In this document: piece by piece, positions 35,787-44,479 of the stretch
Layout: the number at the start of each line of letters is the position of its first letter
How positions within the stretch are numbered: the first letter of the stretch is position 1
Assembly (NCBI RefSeq): GCF_030540765.1
Contig: NZ_JAUOEL010000003.1
Coordinates: forward strand, 645,619-709,618
Length of the DNA: 64,000 nucleotides
Source: Flavivirga jejuensis
GTDB lineage: Bacteria > Bacteroidota > Bacteroidia > Flavobacteriales > Flavobacteriaceae
Reading direction: 5' to 3'
The notes under the pieces: model-generated
The model's database searches: none
What the model saw: only the letters and a program-made list of their open reading frames with translations
Told to the model about the DNA's origin: nothing
Made by a program: the position numbers and the translations under genes

Positions 35787-37292
35787 CTATAAAGTATCTA
35801 TTAATGTTTCTAGATTAAAGAATATTAATGAAAGGGAAGATGATGCGTTTTTATCCCAATTATTCGGATCTTTCTTAATATACTTAGCACATTTACTTAA
35901 ACCAGACTCAATCGTATTACAAAGTCTTTCTTTATTTTTACTTTCTAATCCTAACTTAGAAAGTAAATCTTTATAATAAAATTCTTTTTCTTTAATAAAC
36001 CCCATGAACTCATAGGCCAAAGCAAGACTTTCTCCATTTTGGATTTTTTTAAAATGTAATTCTAAATACTCCAAATCTGTTTTTAAAACTTTTTTAGTAA
36101 AATCAAAAAAATGAAGCATATCATTTTGCAGTAACAAAATTTGTTCTAGCACCCAATCTTTATCTTCAGCATCTGGTTGAAGGCTTAAATACTGTTCAAA
36201 TTTTTCAATAGCTTGCAAGTGAAAATCATTTGCTTCATACATTAATGCTAAATTAAATAGCGCATTATAATCTTCTGGGCTTTCCATACAAAAATCTTCA
36301 AATAATTGCTGAGCTTTTCTATACACCTCTTCTTCAATAGCTTCTACCCCTGTTAAAAACTGATGTTCTCTTTCAAAATTTAAATTTGGAAGACTACTAT
36401 TGGTTTTTGGGTAGTATACTTTAAAAAATTTGGTAAAAGCTCTGGTTAATTCAAATTCATTCTGTGTATTTAGATATTTCCCTCCTGTCTGACCCGCCAA
36501 GTATTGTAAATCTCGTTCTGCTGGCGACCCTGGCTTTATATCAAAACCTATTGTATAATATTTTATTGGAATAGTATTCCCTACAAGTGAATTTGTGTTT
36601 TGTGAAATACTATTAGAACTACTGGCCGTATTACTATTATTTGTTGTATTTGGATACCCGCCATTATTATTATTATTATTATTATTATTAGTAGTAGTAG
36701 TAGTGGTTCCTCCATTAATAGTAACCATTGTTGTTCCTGTCCCATATACTTCTTTAGGTCTTATTTGACCACAAGTTGCTACTCCATCACTTAAAACGAT
36801 TAATTTAGATACATCTCCATCACCATAATTAGCACTATAATACTGCAATTTTTTTTTGGCAGAAATCACTGCTTCATGTAAAGGGGTTCCCCCTCCAGGT
36901 TTACCTATAGCGTTTAGCTGTTGTTGTACCATTTTATAATCACTACTAAATTTTAAGGTTTGTTGTTTCGTTGGGTCTTCTACACAACCACCTGAAAAGG
37001 TTAAAAAAGCCACTTGTTGGTTTTCACTGTCTCCCTTTAAAATAGAAGATGTTGCCTTTAATGCAGCTTCTTTTGCTTCCTCCCATTTAGTTTTGCCGCT
37101 TTTTCCTTTTAAACCCATACTTCCAGATTTATCAATAAGAAAAATAGTAGATGATTTGTTTACAATAGAGTCATTAACAATATTTTTTTGGCTAGAAAAG
37201 GCTGTAACATTATAGGATTCTTTATCTGGAACATATTCTATAAAAGAAAAAGTTATACTACATAAAATGCATAGTGCTATCAACTTTTTCAT
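35787..37292 (-). CDS. Secreted VWA-domain protein with helical repeat tail
   Basis: 501 residues. A signal peptide (KKLIALCILCSITFSFIEYV) is followed by a von Willebrand A domain with a complete MIDAS: D54-x-S56-x-S58 (DKSGSM), the Thr in GGGTPLHEA, and LSDGVATCG. A low-complexity insert of six Thr and nine Asn (encoded by trinucleotide repeats at 36663-36704) sits in the VWA domain. The C-terminal half has TPR-like helices (ALFNLALMYEANDFHLQAIE). It probably binds a protein through a metal ion in the periplasm or at the surface. It follows the M48 peptidase by four bases and is translated with it. Confidence 0.87.
   Translation of the reverse strand: MKKLIALCILCSITFSFIEYVPDKESYNVTAFSSQKNIVNDSIVNKSSTIFLIDKSGSMGLKGKSGKTKWEEAKEAALKATSSILKGDSENQQVAFLTFSGGCVEDPTKQQTLKFSSDYKMVQQQLNAIGKPGGGTPLHEAVISAKKKLQYYSANYGDGDVSKLIVLSDGVATCGQIRPKEVYGTGTTMVTINGGTTTTTTNNNNNNNNNGGYPNTTNNSNTASSSNSISQNTNSLVGNTIPIKYYTIGFDIKPGSPAERDLQYLAGQTGGKYLNTQNEFELTRAFTKFFKVYYPKTNSSLPNLNFEREHQFLTGVEAIEEEVYRKAQQLFEDFCMESPEDYNALFNLALMYEANDFHLQAIEKFEQYLSLQPDAEDKDWVLEQILLLQNDMLHFFDFTKKVLKTDLEYLELHFKKIQNGESLALAYEFMGFIKEKEFYYKDLLSKLGLESKNKERLCNTIESGLSKCAKYIKKDPNNWDKNASSSLSLIFFNLETLIDTL
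36663..36704. repeat. Trinucleotide microsatellite inside the VWA gene
   Basis: Nine ATT units (36663-36689) followed by five AGT units (36690-36704), encoding Asn9 and part of Thr6 on the minus strand. Triplet slippage changes residue number without a frameshift. Confidence 0.95.
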
Positions 37293-37296
37293 AGCT

Positions 37297-38844
37297 CTAT
37301 TCTTTAAGTTTTCTCATATGCTTATCAAAAGATTCTTTACCAACTTCTAACTGGTAAAAATCTGTATTTGTATAAGTTGTACTTAATAAGTGATTGATAT
37401 CTCCAAGCCTTTTTATAACAAGAGGGTGCGATGTGTATACAGTTTCTAAAATACTCTTTACCAATACACCCATACCATCTTCACCCAAATCATCGTAATC
37501 TGTCGTGCCTAAATCTGTTTCAATATTGTTTACCATACCTAATGTAGAAGTAAAAACTTTATTCATAAATTTCTGGTTTCCTGTATTTTCCATCATAATT
37601 TTCCAGAAACTCGCTGCTTCTCTTGGATCGTAACCAGCTTCTAACATATAATAAAGACCAACTCTATCAGATTGTGTTTCATTCTTTTTATTAAATAAAC
37701 TCATAACCGTTTCGGGAGTGGTGTATTCTAAAGTTGTATTTAAAGCGTTACCAACTAAAGTCCCTTCCATATTTATTTTCTTTTTAAAGGTTTTTTTTAA
37801 CCATTTAGAAGTTTTCTCACCTAAATTACTATTAGTAAATCTGGTTGTTTTATACTTTCTTATCCCATGCTCGTATGTAACATGAGCAATTTCATGTCCT
37901 AATACAGTAGCAATTTGTGCTTCATTTTCCATAAGTCTTAGTAATCCTGTATGAATGAATATCATTCCATTAGGTAAAGCAGAAGCATTTGGCACATCGC
38001 TTTCGATAACATAAAATCTAAAAATCACTTCATGTTCTTCAGAAAAACTTTCTTCTTTAGCGTAAGTAGGTAATATACGATTCCCTATCATGTTAATGTA
38101 GCCTTGAACACGGATATCATCTAATAACTTAAATTCTAAATTTCCCAACTTTATAGTACCATTATGTAAACCATTAGCAGCTTTAAACACATCTGCTGGT
38201 ATATTTTTGAATTGATTGAGATTAGAGGCATTAAAATCTTTAGATAAGTTTAGCATGTATTCCTGGTCTACTTTGCCATGGGTGTTTTTACAAACCTCTA
38301 TTTCAGATGCCATATATACGCCATCACCATTTTGTTCTCCATAAACGGTTAAAAAACTTCCTAATTGAAGTTCATCAAAACCTAAAAAGCTTCTTCCCTT
38401 ACTACAAGCACAATCAGACCCTCCATTACATTTAATAATAGTTTTATCGGTTAATGCAACTTTTCTTCCATCTATAACAGCTGTGTCTCCTTCATAAGAT
38501 TCGATCACGCCCTCAAACTTTTTAACCTCTCCATATTCATCCTTATTTAATAGTATTTTAGTTAACATTCTTTTCCTGTTTTCTATAACTACAGCAACAT
38601 CTACAGTACTTCCTATTGAAATTCTTTCTTTAGCAATACGTTGTTTTTTCCCAAGTAAAAACTTGGTTTTTTCCGTTACATTAAAGACAAATTCCTCATC
38701 ATCATAGTTAATGGTAATAGTTTCATAAGGTTCATTAAATTCAAAAACGGTTGTTTCTTTCCAGATTTCTTCTTTTTGTGCAGAAAGGTATTGGATGCAT
38801 AAAAAGAGTACTCCATACCATAAAAGTTTTAAATTAGTTTTCAT
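37297..38844 (-). CDS. Secreted M48-family metallopeptidase with N-terminal OB-like domain
   Basis: 515 residues with a signal peptide ending near YLSAQ. Residues about 30-190 hold small beta-barrel-like repeats of the DUF5666 kind. The zinc site is HEIAHVTYEH with H317, E318 and H321; the third ligand is probably the Glu in ETQSDRVGLYYMLEAGYDP, the usual M48 ENQADxxG-like motif. There is no membrane-helix bundle as in HtpX, so it looks like the BepA/YfgC type of periplasmic protease. It is first in a two-gene operon with the VWA protein, with a TTACGG-GAAA-CCGTAA palindrome 68 bp upstream. Confidence 0.88.
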   Translation of the reverse strand: MKTNLKLLWYGVLFLCIQYLSAQKEEIWKETTVFEFNEPYETITINYDDEEFVFNVTEKTKFLLGKKQRIAKERISIGSTVDVAVVIENRKRMLTKILLNKDEYGEVKKFEGVIESYEGDTAVIDGRKVALTDKTIIKCNGGSDCACSKGRSFLGFDELQLGSFLTVYGEQNGDGVYMASEIEVCKNTHGKVDQEYMLNLSKDFNASNLNQFKNIPADVFKAANGLHNGTIKLGNLEFKLLDDIRVQGYINMIGNRILPTYAKEESFSEEHEVIFRFYVIESDVPNASALPNGMIFIHTGLLRLMENEAQIATVLGHEIAHVTYEHGIRKYKTTRFTNSNLGEKTSKWLKKTFKKKINMEGTLVGNALNTTLEYTTPETVMSLFNKKNETQSDRVGLYYMLEAGYDPREAASFWKIMMENTGNQKFMNKVFTSTLGMVNNIETDLGTTDYDDLGEDGMGVLVKSILETVYTSHPLVIKRLGDINHLLSTTYTNTDFYQLEVGKESFDKHMRKLKE

Positions 38845-38911
38845 TTTAGATGTGTTATTTTGGTTAAAAAATAGTTTGTTAACAAACCTAATATCTAAGC
38901 CTTTTTTGTGG

Positions 38912-38927
38912 TTACGGGAAACCGTAA
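38912..38927. promoter_or_regulatory. Palindrome TTACGG-GAAA-CCGTAA, candidate operator
   Basis: A perfect 6-bp dyad around GAAA between the M48 gene start (38844) and the response-regulator stop (38996). It is positioned for control of the M48-VWA operon. A near match is found at 44123-44136. It could also be part of a terminator of the regulator gene, though no T-run follows. Confidence 0.5.
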
Positions 38928-38995
38928 AAATGAAGATTTTTTTTACATACCAGAATACGTTTATACGAACCTATTTAGTATAAAAAACAATTGTA

Positions 38996-39664
38996 TTAAA
39001 TTAAACCTAAGTCTTTGGCATTAGCAACTAACTGTATGGTAGTCTTGGCCTTAAGCTCTTCCTTTAATCTATTTAACCTTTTTTCTATAGAACTTAAACT
39101 ACTGGGAGAAATACTTTTTTCTTTTAAAATAACAGATATTTCTTCCTGAGTATTCCCTTTAGATAATTGGAGTAATAAGATAGTGTCAAATTCTTCTAAT
39201 GTAAAAATTTCTTTTTTTCTTAAAGTTGCCGACAATTCTGCAGAAATAAAACGCTCTTTTTTCTTAGTAGCCTTTAGCGCATTAATCATACTTTTGACAC
39301 TGTTTCTGCCTTTAAAAACATAAGCAGAAACACCATACCAATTCATTAGTTTTTTAATTACAGAAGGGCGCTCTTCAATAGAATATACAATAATAGGAAT
39401 GTTATAATTTTGATCTCGTAATTTTTTAATTAATTGTTCTCCAGAAGATATGGTACTTTCCCTATAATCTTTTTTAAAAGAAAGATCTGTAATTAAAAGA
39501 TCAAAAGGCTCCTGATCTTTCTCTGCTTTTATAAATTTTAAATAAGCGTTATCACAATATTGAGCTATGATTATATCTACTACCCCTACTTCTTGCTTCA
39601 TTTTTACGGCAATGCCATGACTAATAGTATCAATATCTTCTACAAGGAGTATTTTTTTAAACAT
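38996..39664 (-). CDS. Response regulator with divergent LuxR-like output
   Basis: 222 residues. The N-terminal receiver has the acidic pair in LLVEDID, the likely phosphoacceptor Asp in LLITDLSF (about residue 60), and IPIIVYSI then AYVFKGR with the conserved Lys replaced by the position near K118. The C-terminal 70 residues (LLQLSKGNTQEEISVILKEK, SSIEKRLNRLKEEL) look like a LuxR/NarL-type helix-turn-helix with a longer middle. It lies 11 bases after the histidine kinase stop, so the two form a two-component pair. Targets are probably in the surrounding locus. Confidence 0.82.
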   Translation of the reverse strand: MFKKILLVEDIDTISHGIAVKMKQEVGVVDIIIAQYCDNAYLKFIKAEKDQEPFDLLITDLSFKKDYRESTISSGEQLIKKLRDQNYNIPIIVYSIEERPSVIKKLMNWYGVSAYVFKGRNSVKSMINALKATKKKERFISAELSATLRKKEIFTLEEFDTILLLQLSKGNTQEEISVILKEKSISPSSLSSIEKRLNRLKEELKAKTTIQLVANAKDLGLI

Positions 39665-39675
39665 AACTGCGTCAA

Positions 39676-41604
39676 TTAATAAGGGATTATAATGATAATT
39701 TTTGTTCCATGACCATTTTCAGAATCAAATTTAATTTTCCCATTAACACCAACAATACGGGAAACCGTATTATTGAGACCTACTCCAAATTTTTGTGCCG
39801 CATCCATGCCTATTCCATTATCTGTATAAGTAATGTGTAGTAGTTTCCCTTCTTTCTTAAAATCTATAGCAACCAAACTGGCCTCACTATGTTTTTTCAT
39901 ATTCACCATAAACTCTTTAAGGCTTCTATGAATGGCTACACATTTGTAGTCTGGTACTTTTTCCCATTCAAAGGTTTCCAAACCTTTAACTACTACTGTA
40001 GTTTCTGTATTGTAAAAAGCACCTAAAGTATCTTTAAGCTCTACTGCAAATGCTTTTCCTGTAGCAATTTCCCTGTGATCATGAGAAACTGTACGTGTAT
40101 GCTTATAGATTTTTTCTAAACTATCTAAAAGATAAGGACTATTTGCATTAGGATTTTGCTCTATGCTAGCCATTAAGCCATAAATATCGTTTGAAAGTTC
40201 GTCATGCAGGCGTTTACTAATCTGTTTCTCTGTTTTATAGATTTCTTTTAATTTCTCTTTTTTATAATGCTGCCGCAAAGCATAATACAAAGACACCCCA
40301 CTTATTAATAAGAAACCACTAAGAGATAAATACAATATCTTTTGTGCTTTTTGAGTTGCTAATGCTGCTTTTTCTTCTGCTGATTCCCTTTGCAGCTGTA
40401 ATATTTGTGCTTTTTCTTCCTGATCATCATAACGCATTTTAGCAAACTTCGTTTTTACTTTAAGCTCCAGTTGGTAAAGGCTGTCTTTTAAAAAAATATA
40501 ACGGTCTTTAAAAGCTATCCTTTTTGGATGTAACTTCATTAAAAGTTGCAGAGCGTCGGTTTCTGCCCTAGGGTTTTTTATTTTTTTAGCTAATTGTATC
40601 ATGGTATCTAGATACTGACTCGCTTTTTTAGGGTTTTGTGCCGCATAATATTCTGCTAAATAGTTATAACTATTGACCTGACCTAGTTTATCTTTTTTAC
40701 TTTTACGAATACTAAGTGCCTCTAAAAACGTAGGAAGCACCTCTTTTTTACCATTACACCATTGTGCATAACTTAAATTATGTAATATTCTGGCATAACG
40801 TGTAGAACCTTTTTGTAACAAAGAATCTAATAGCAATTCTTGTAATAAATTAATGGCAATATTATATTTTCCTTGTTCTATATATAAAAAAGCTAAATTG
40901 TTTTGATAACTGATGATATCACTTTTAGTATCTGTAATTGCTATAGCTTTTTTATAATATTTAATAGCGTCTGTGTAATTTAGTAATTTAAGATTGTTTG
41001 TTGCTAGCTCATTATATGTTGAAGCTAAATATTTTTTATTAGAACTTTTATTTAAATATTGTAAAATCTCCACTAGGCTTTCTTTAGCTCCAAAAAAATT
41101 ATTATGAAGGTTTTGTAATGCTGCTATATTTACTAAAATCTCTCCCGATCTTATAGTATCTCCAATAATAAGAAAGTTATTTTTAGCTTGATTGTAATAA
41201 TAAAAGGCGCTATCAGGGATATTAACAAATTTGTCATAATAATAACCTAAATTAAAAACAGCTGTAGCTTTATAGTACTTATTATTAATTTCTTGGGATT
41301 GCCTTGCTAAAAAACGATTATAATAGAAAAAACTATCTTGTTGTTGTTTCTCTATATGTATAACCCCTTTTTTGGAAATAATGGCTAAAGCTAAAGAATC
41401 TATAGGCATTTGTTGTGAAATGTAGAATGCACTATCAATATAAGCGGCTCTATCTTTTAACTTATTAGATTTATTTTTGCTTAATTCTAATAATTGATAG
41501 GATCTACTTTTTGGTATAGAAGCATTATTTTTTATGCATCCAAATACAAACAATACTATTATAATACTAACAAAAAGCTTTTGAATTGTAGTGCGGTTTA
41601 ACAT
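39676..41604 (-). CDS. TPR sensor histidine kinase
   Basis: With the ATG at 41604 (LNRTTIQKLFVSIIIVLFVFGC follows) it is a lipoprotein-like or anchored protein of 642 residues; a longer frame reaches 41670. About 330 residues of tetratricopeptide repeats (YNELATNNLKLLNYTDAIKY) are followed by one membrane helix (ILYLSLSGFLLISGVSLYYAL), a coiled coil, the phospho-His box KRLHDELSND of the NarX class, and an ATPase domain (YTDNGIGM, GVGLNNT, GHGTKIII). The TPRs would sense something in the periplasm. It is paired with the downstream response regulator. Confidence 0.88.
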   Translation of the reverse strand: MLNRTTIQKLFVSIIIVLFVFGCIKNNASIPKSRSYQLLELSKNKSNKLKDRAAYIDSAFYISQQMPIDSLALAIISKKGVIHIEKQQQDSFFYYNRFLARQSQEINNKYYKATAVFNLGYYYDKFVNIPDSAFYYYNQAKNNFLIIGDTIRSGEILVNIAALQNLHNNFFGAKESLVEILQYLNKSSNKKYLASTYNELATNNLKLLNYTDAIKYYKKAIAITDTKSDIISYQNNLAFLYIEQGKYNIAINLLQELLLDSLLQKGSTRYARILHNLSYAQWCNGKKEVLPTFLEALSIRKSKKDKLGQVNSYNYLAEYYAAQNPKKASQYLDTMIQLAKKIKNPRAETDALQLLMKLHPKRIAFKDRYIFLKDSLYQLELKVKTKFAKMRYDDQEEKAQILQLQRESAEEKAALATQKAQKILYLSLSGFLLISGVSLYYALRQHYKKEKLKEIYKTEKQISKRLHDELSNDIYGLMASIEQNPNANSPYLLDSLEKIYKHTRTVSHDHREIATGKAFAVELKDTLGAFYNTETTVVVKGLETFEWEKVPDYKCVAIHRSLKEFMVNMKKHSEASLVAIDFKKEGKLLHITYTDNGIGMDAAQKFGVGLNNTVSRIVGVNGKIKFDSENGHGTKIIIIIPY

Positions 41605-41722
41605 TTTATATATATCACTCATAATGAAACACTTAAAAAATAACAGGGTAAAACTAATAAAAAAAGTCATACAATTAAATATGACTTTTAGATTACAATA
41701 TGTATAGGGTAAAAATTACAAA

Positions 41723-41884
41723 TTAATCACCTGTAGGATGAACTATAACTTTTTCATCACCTCCTTCAATACTTTTTAAATTTTCTGTATCTACATTATC
41801 TGTATCTAAATCTGTTTTGGTACAAGACGTTACAGTTGAAGTTAATAAAATTCCCATGCATACTAATTTTGCTAAATTTTTCAT
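41723..41884 (-). CDS. Micro lipoprotein, 53 aa
   Basis: A short frame starting KNLAKLVCMGILLTSTVTSC, a textbook lipoprotein signal with the lipidated cysteine at 21, then an acidic tail (TKTDLDTDNVDTENLKSIEG). It starts 40 bases before the divergent gap and lies about 120 bp upstream of the histidine kinase on the same strand, so it may be its leader gene. The mature protein would have only 33 residues. No homologue is recalled. A signal to the TPR kinase is a guess. Confidence 0.65.
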   Translation of the reverse strand: MKNLAKLVCMGILLTSTVTSCTKTDLDTDNVDTENLKSIEGGDEKVIVHPTGD

Positions 41885-42023
41885 AATGTTAAAATTTTAA
41901 ATGTTATTAATTTGCGGTTAAAAAAATTTGGGACGTTTTATGCACTTGTTGAAGCTTAAACCGGTGTGCTTTAGAAGTACACTTCAAAGGAACAAGGAAG
42001 AGAAACAAAAGCTCTGTCATGAC

Positions 42024-42042
42024 CGTCACGGAGATTGTGACG
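42024..42042. promoter_or_regulatory. Inverted repeat CGTCAC-N7-GTGACG
   Basis: A perfect 6-bp dyad in the divergent promoter region between the micro lipoprotein (41884) and the gene at 42081. Its position suits an operator for either gene. It partly overlaps CCGTCACGG, itself a small palindrome. Confidence 0.45.
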
Positions 42043-42080
42043 TGTTTTCTTACGATAAATTTTTTAAGTACATTTGATGC

Positions 42081-42818
42081 ATGCCAATTACAAAACTCAC
42101 AGAAAAATACCTGCCCGCATTTATCTATATTACAGATCATATATTGACTGACGAGGATACTATTGATTATAAAAAAATAGCAGAAGAAGGCGTGGCTGCT
42201 AAAAAAGAAATTGATGCGCGTACCATAAAACGCGCTTTTGATCTTAGAGAAGAGCTGGCAAAAAATAAATTAGAACGAAAAATTTATAAACCTACTTTAA
42301 AAACTCTGAATGTACTTTGTGCCTATTATTTTGAAAACCCCGAAGAGAAATTTTTAAAATTCGCTAAAGATTACCGCGAAAAAATAGCAAAATATTATAA
42401 AAAGCATAGCCCTAAAACAGTTGTAATACAAGCTGTGTTTAATACAAAACCAGAAAAAATACAGTTTTTAGAACAGCAACAAGACCAATATAACCAGCTT
42501 AAAGATACTGTAGAGAAGCAACCTTTAGATACTTTGGTAGCCTCTATGGAGCAAAAATTATTACTACGTTTTGAAGATTTACAGCAAAAAATGAATGATG
42601 ATATGGCTATAAAAACCCGAATGATTGCACATTTAGAAATTAAAATAGAAGAATTGCAACGAAAACTAAAGCAGGCAAATTTTATGCATAGTACATTGGG
42701 GACTTTAGGCCTGTTTTTTGTTTCTATTAACTATGATTTAATGGATGCTGGAAGTATTTTTGAAGCATTTTTAGATGATTATGATGGGAATGATGATTTG
42801 TTAGATGATCTTATATAA
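42081..42818 (+). CDS. Unrecognised 245-aa protein with coiled coil
   Basis: No signal peptide. Residues 1-90 are helical and resemble a DNA- or protein-binding head (ITKLTEKYLPAFIYITDHIL, ARTIKRAFDLREELAKNKLE). Residues 120-215 predict a coiled coil (QKLLLRFEDLQQKMNDDMAI). A short hydrophobic patch (STLGTLGLFFVSINYDLM) and an acidic end (FLDDYDGNDDLLDDLI) follow. It is divergent from the kinase group and 14 bases upstream of the membrane-anchored gene. An acidic tail plus coiled coil suggests an oligomeric adaptor. I do not recognise the family. Confidence 0.7.
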   Translation: MPITKLTEKYLPAFIYITDHILTDEDTIDYKKIAEEGVAAKKEIDARTIKRAFDLREELAKNKLERKIYKPTLKTLNVLCAYYFENPEEKFLKFAKDYREKIAKYYKKHSPKTVVIQAVFNTKPEKIQFLEQQQDQYNQLKDTVEKQPLDTLVASMEQKLLLRFEDLQQKMNDDMAIKTRMIAHLEIKIEELQRKLKQANFMHSTLGTLGLFFVSINYDLMDAGSIFEAFLDDYDGNDDLLDDLI

Positions 42819-42832
42819 TATTTAATGGGATT

Positions 42833-43957
42833 ATGGATTTAAAAACAGAGCGAAAAATAAAATTTTGGTTAACTACTATTTCTAAAGTTTTAGTGATTGC
42901 ATTAGTACTTTTTAAACTTATTGATATTTTGTTTGACAAAAAAGATACGACTTCATTAGAAAAAGAAACCTTAACAGCAATCCCTAAAGAAAAACAACCT
43001 AAAGATTCTGTATTCAAAAAAGAACCTATAGCTAAACAGCAAAAAACACCTAGCATACAAATACCAAATAAAAAAATAGAAGATCAAAAAAATACGGTTA
43101 CAACAAGGGCTACTAGTCTTGTATATGCAAAACTACATTTGGTAGAAGATAGTTTTATATGGCTAGAAGATAAGCGTAAGTTTGTTTTAAAATTAGCAAA
43201 TACAACTGCTGCTCTGGCGGAAAATGTAACGATAAATGTCGTTTTAATCTATGAAAAAGAGCAACAAAGTATTCCCTTAAAACAAGAAGCTTCTGTTGAT
43301 GCCTATGGTGTGTTAAATATAGATTTTGTAGCCTCTAATCTATTGCATACTACTTTGCCAAAAACTATTATGCTGTGCATTAACCACGAAAGTAAAAATG
43401 CAAAACAAAAAAATTGGTATAAGTACCTATTAGGAAATAAAGTAGCTGGTTCTGGTGCAATTGAAACAAGATCTGTAATTTATAAAACCCTTTCTGTTTC
43501 AGATGGCATCTATACCAATACGTCACCAAATTGCATTGCACCAGCTAAAAGCTCTAATAAAGTTAATACTACAAAGGATAATGATATTGCTTTAGAAAAT
43601 ATTAAATCTAGCACACAGTTGTTTTTAAGAGGTTTAAATAACAAATCAGAAATCACCATTAAAAATACAACTACGGCTAAACTCTATACACAACTTTCTT
43701 TTGTAGATTCTAACAAATACAGTTATGGTTTCAGCAATAAAATTGAAATTATCTCGCATACTAAAAATACTGCTATAGTAAAACTTTTTTTAACTGAAAA
43801 GGGACGAGATACTTACTTAAAGCAACAAGCTTCCTATGATGTAGAAAACAGCTCTAAAAAAGTGAGCGATTTCTTTAATTTTTTAAACCGTAAAGGGAGC
43901 TATTGGGAAGGTCGATTGGTCAACCAAAATAGTATTTGGAAATTTGATGTCTATTAA
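42833..43957 (+). CDS. Membrane-anchored unrecognised protein, 374 aa
   Basis: Near the N-terminus a single helix (FWLTTISKVLVIALVLFKLI) anchors the protein. A Lys/Pro-rich linker (residues about 45-95) follows, then about 280 residues of beta-rich sequence (VTINVVLIYEKEQQ, GVLNIDFVASNLLH, TAIVKLFLTEKG). The linker is typical of proteins spanning the periplasm. It is co-transcribed with the coiled-coil gene, and the arrangement suggests a cytoplasmic adaptor plus envelope partner. No known domain. Confidence 0.7.
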   Translation: MDLKTERKIKFWLTTISKVLVIALVLFKLIDILFDKKDTTSLEKETLTAIPKEKQPKDSVFKKEPIAKQQKTPSIQIPNKKIEDQKNTVTTRATSLVYAKLHLVEDSFIWLEDKRKFVLKLANTTAALAENVTINVVLIYEKEQQSIPLKQEASVDAYGVLNIDFVASNLLHTTLPKTIMLCINHESKNAKQKNWYKYLLGNKVAGSGAIETRSVIYKTLSVSDGIYTNTSPNCIAPAKSSNKVNTTKDNDIALENIKSSTQLFLRGLNNKSEITIKNTTTAKLYTQLSFVDSNKYSYGFSNKIEIISHTKNTAIVKLFLTEKGRDTYLKQQASYDVENSSKKVSDFFNFLNRKGSYWEGRLVNQNSIWKFDVY

Positions 43958-44122
43958 ATTTACAATCCTTAACACAAACAAATTCTTAGTTTTTAAATTT
44001 AGAACTGAGTTAAAAACAATCCATGATACTTGTTTCGTTAAACTTGGATTAAATATGTATTTTACCGTTTTTTTTATTCCTTTTATCTTTTTTTCGTTAT
44101 AAAAAAACCTTCATTATGGCAA

Positions 44123-44157
44123 CCCGTAAGGAAGTATATTGTATTGAAATTATTTTT
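44123..44157 (+). promoter_or_regulatory. Candidate operator and -7 box upstream of 44183
   Basis: TATGGCAACCCGTA (44123-44136) matches the core TACGGGAAACCGTA of the palindrome at 38912 at 11 of 14 positions. It is followed by TATTTTTG (44150-44157), a perfect TAnnTTTG -7 box, 25 bases from the ATG at 44183. The spacing places the site near -35. Confidence 0.45.
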
Positions 44158-44182
44158 GTTGTGAACATAATGAAAATACAAA

Positions 44183-44444
44183 ATGAAAAAAATATACTTT
44201 ATCCTTATCGCTATACTTACCCTAGCTTATTCAAAAGTTAATGCTACTAATGATTATATTTTACCTAATAATAATTTGTTAGCTGTAAATGAATCTACAG
44301 TGACAAAATTAGCAACAAACAATTTCCTTGTCTGTTCTTATTGCATCAGGAGTTTCTCTAGCTTTTAGAGAAGCCGAAGCTGTTATTTTTCACAAAAAAA
44401 ATCCTTCGCCTAAACAAATATTCTCTCTAATGTATTATATCTAA
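44183..44444 (+). pseudogene. Small secreted or membrane protein with frameshift
   Basis: The frame from 44183 has a signal peptide (KKIYFILIAILTLAYSKVNA) and stops at 44368 after 61 residues. From about 44320 a neighbouring frame reads ISLSVLIASGVSLAFREAEA and VIFHKKNPSPKQIFSLMYYI to a stop at 44444, which looks like the natural continuation with a second hydrophobic stretch. One base change near CAACAAACAATTTCC would join them. The last residues of the annotated frame (NFLVCSYCIRSFSSF) are then an artefact. Function unknown. Confidence 0.45.
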
Positions 44445-44479
44445 TAGCTATTATTTAATCCATTAAACTAAAAAAAATT

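Noticed and set aside
39754..39771. AATACGG-GAAA-CCGTATT palindrome inside the kinase gene as an operator
   Set aside because: It lies in coding sequence for the ATPase domain. It is used only as supporting evidence for the motif at 38912, not called as a site.
42069..42076. TACATTTG as promoter of the gene at 42081
   Set aside because: The box matches TAnnTTTG, but the ATG would lie at or before the expected transcription start, so it is not convincing.
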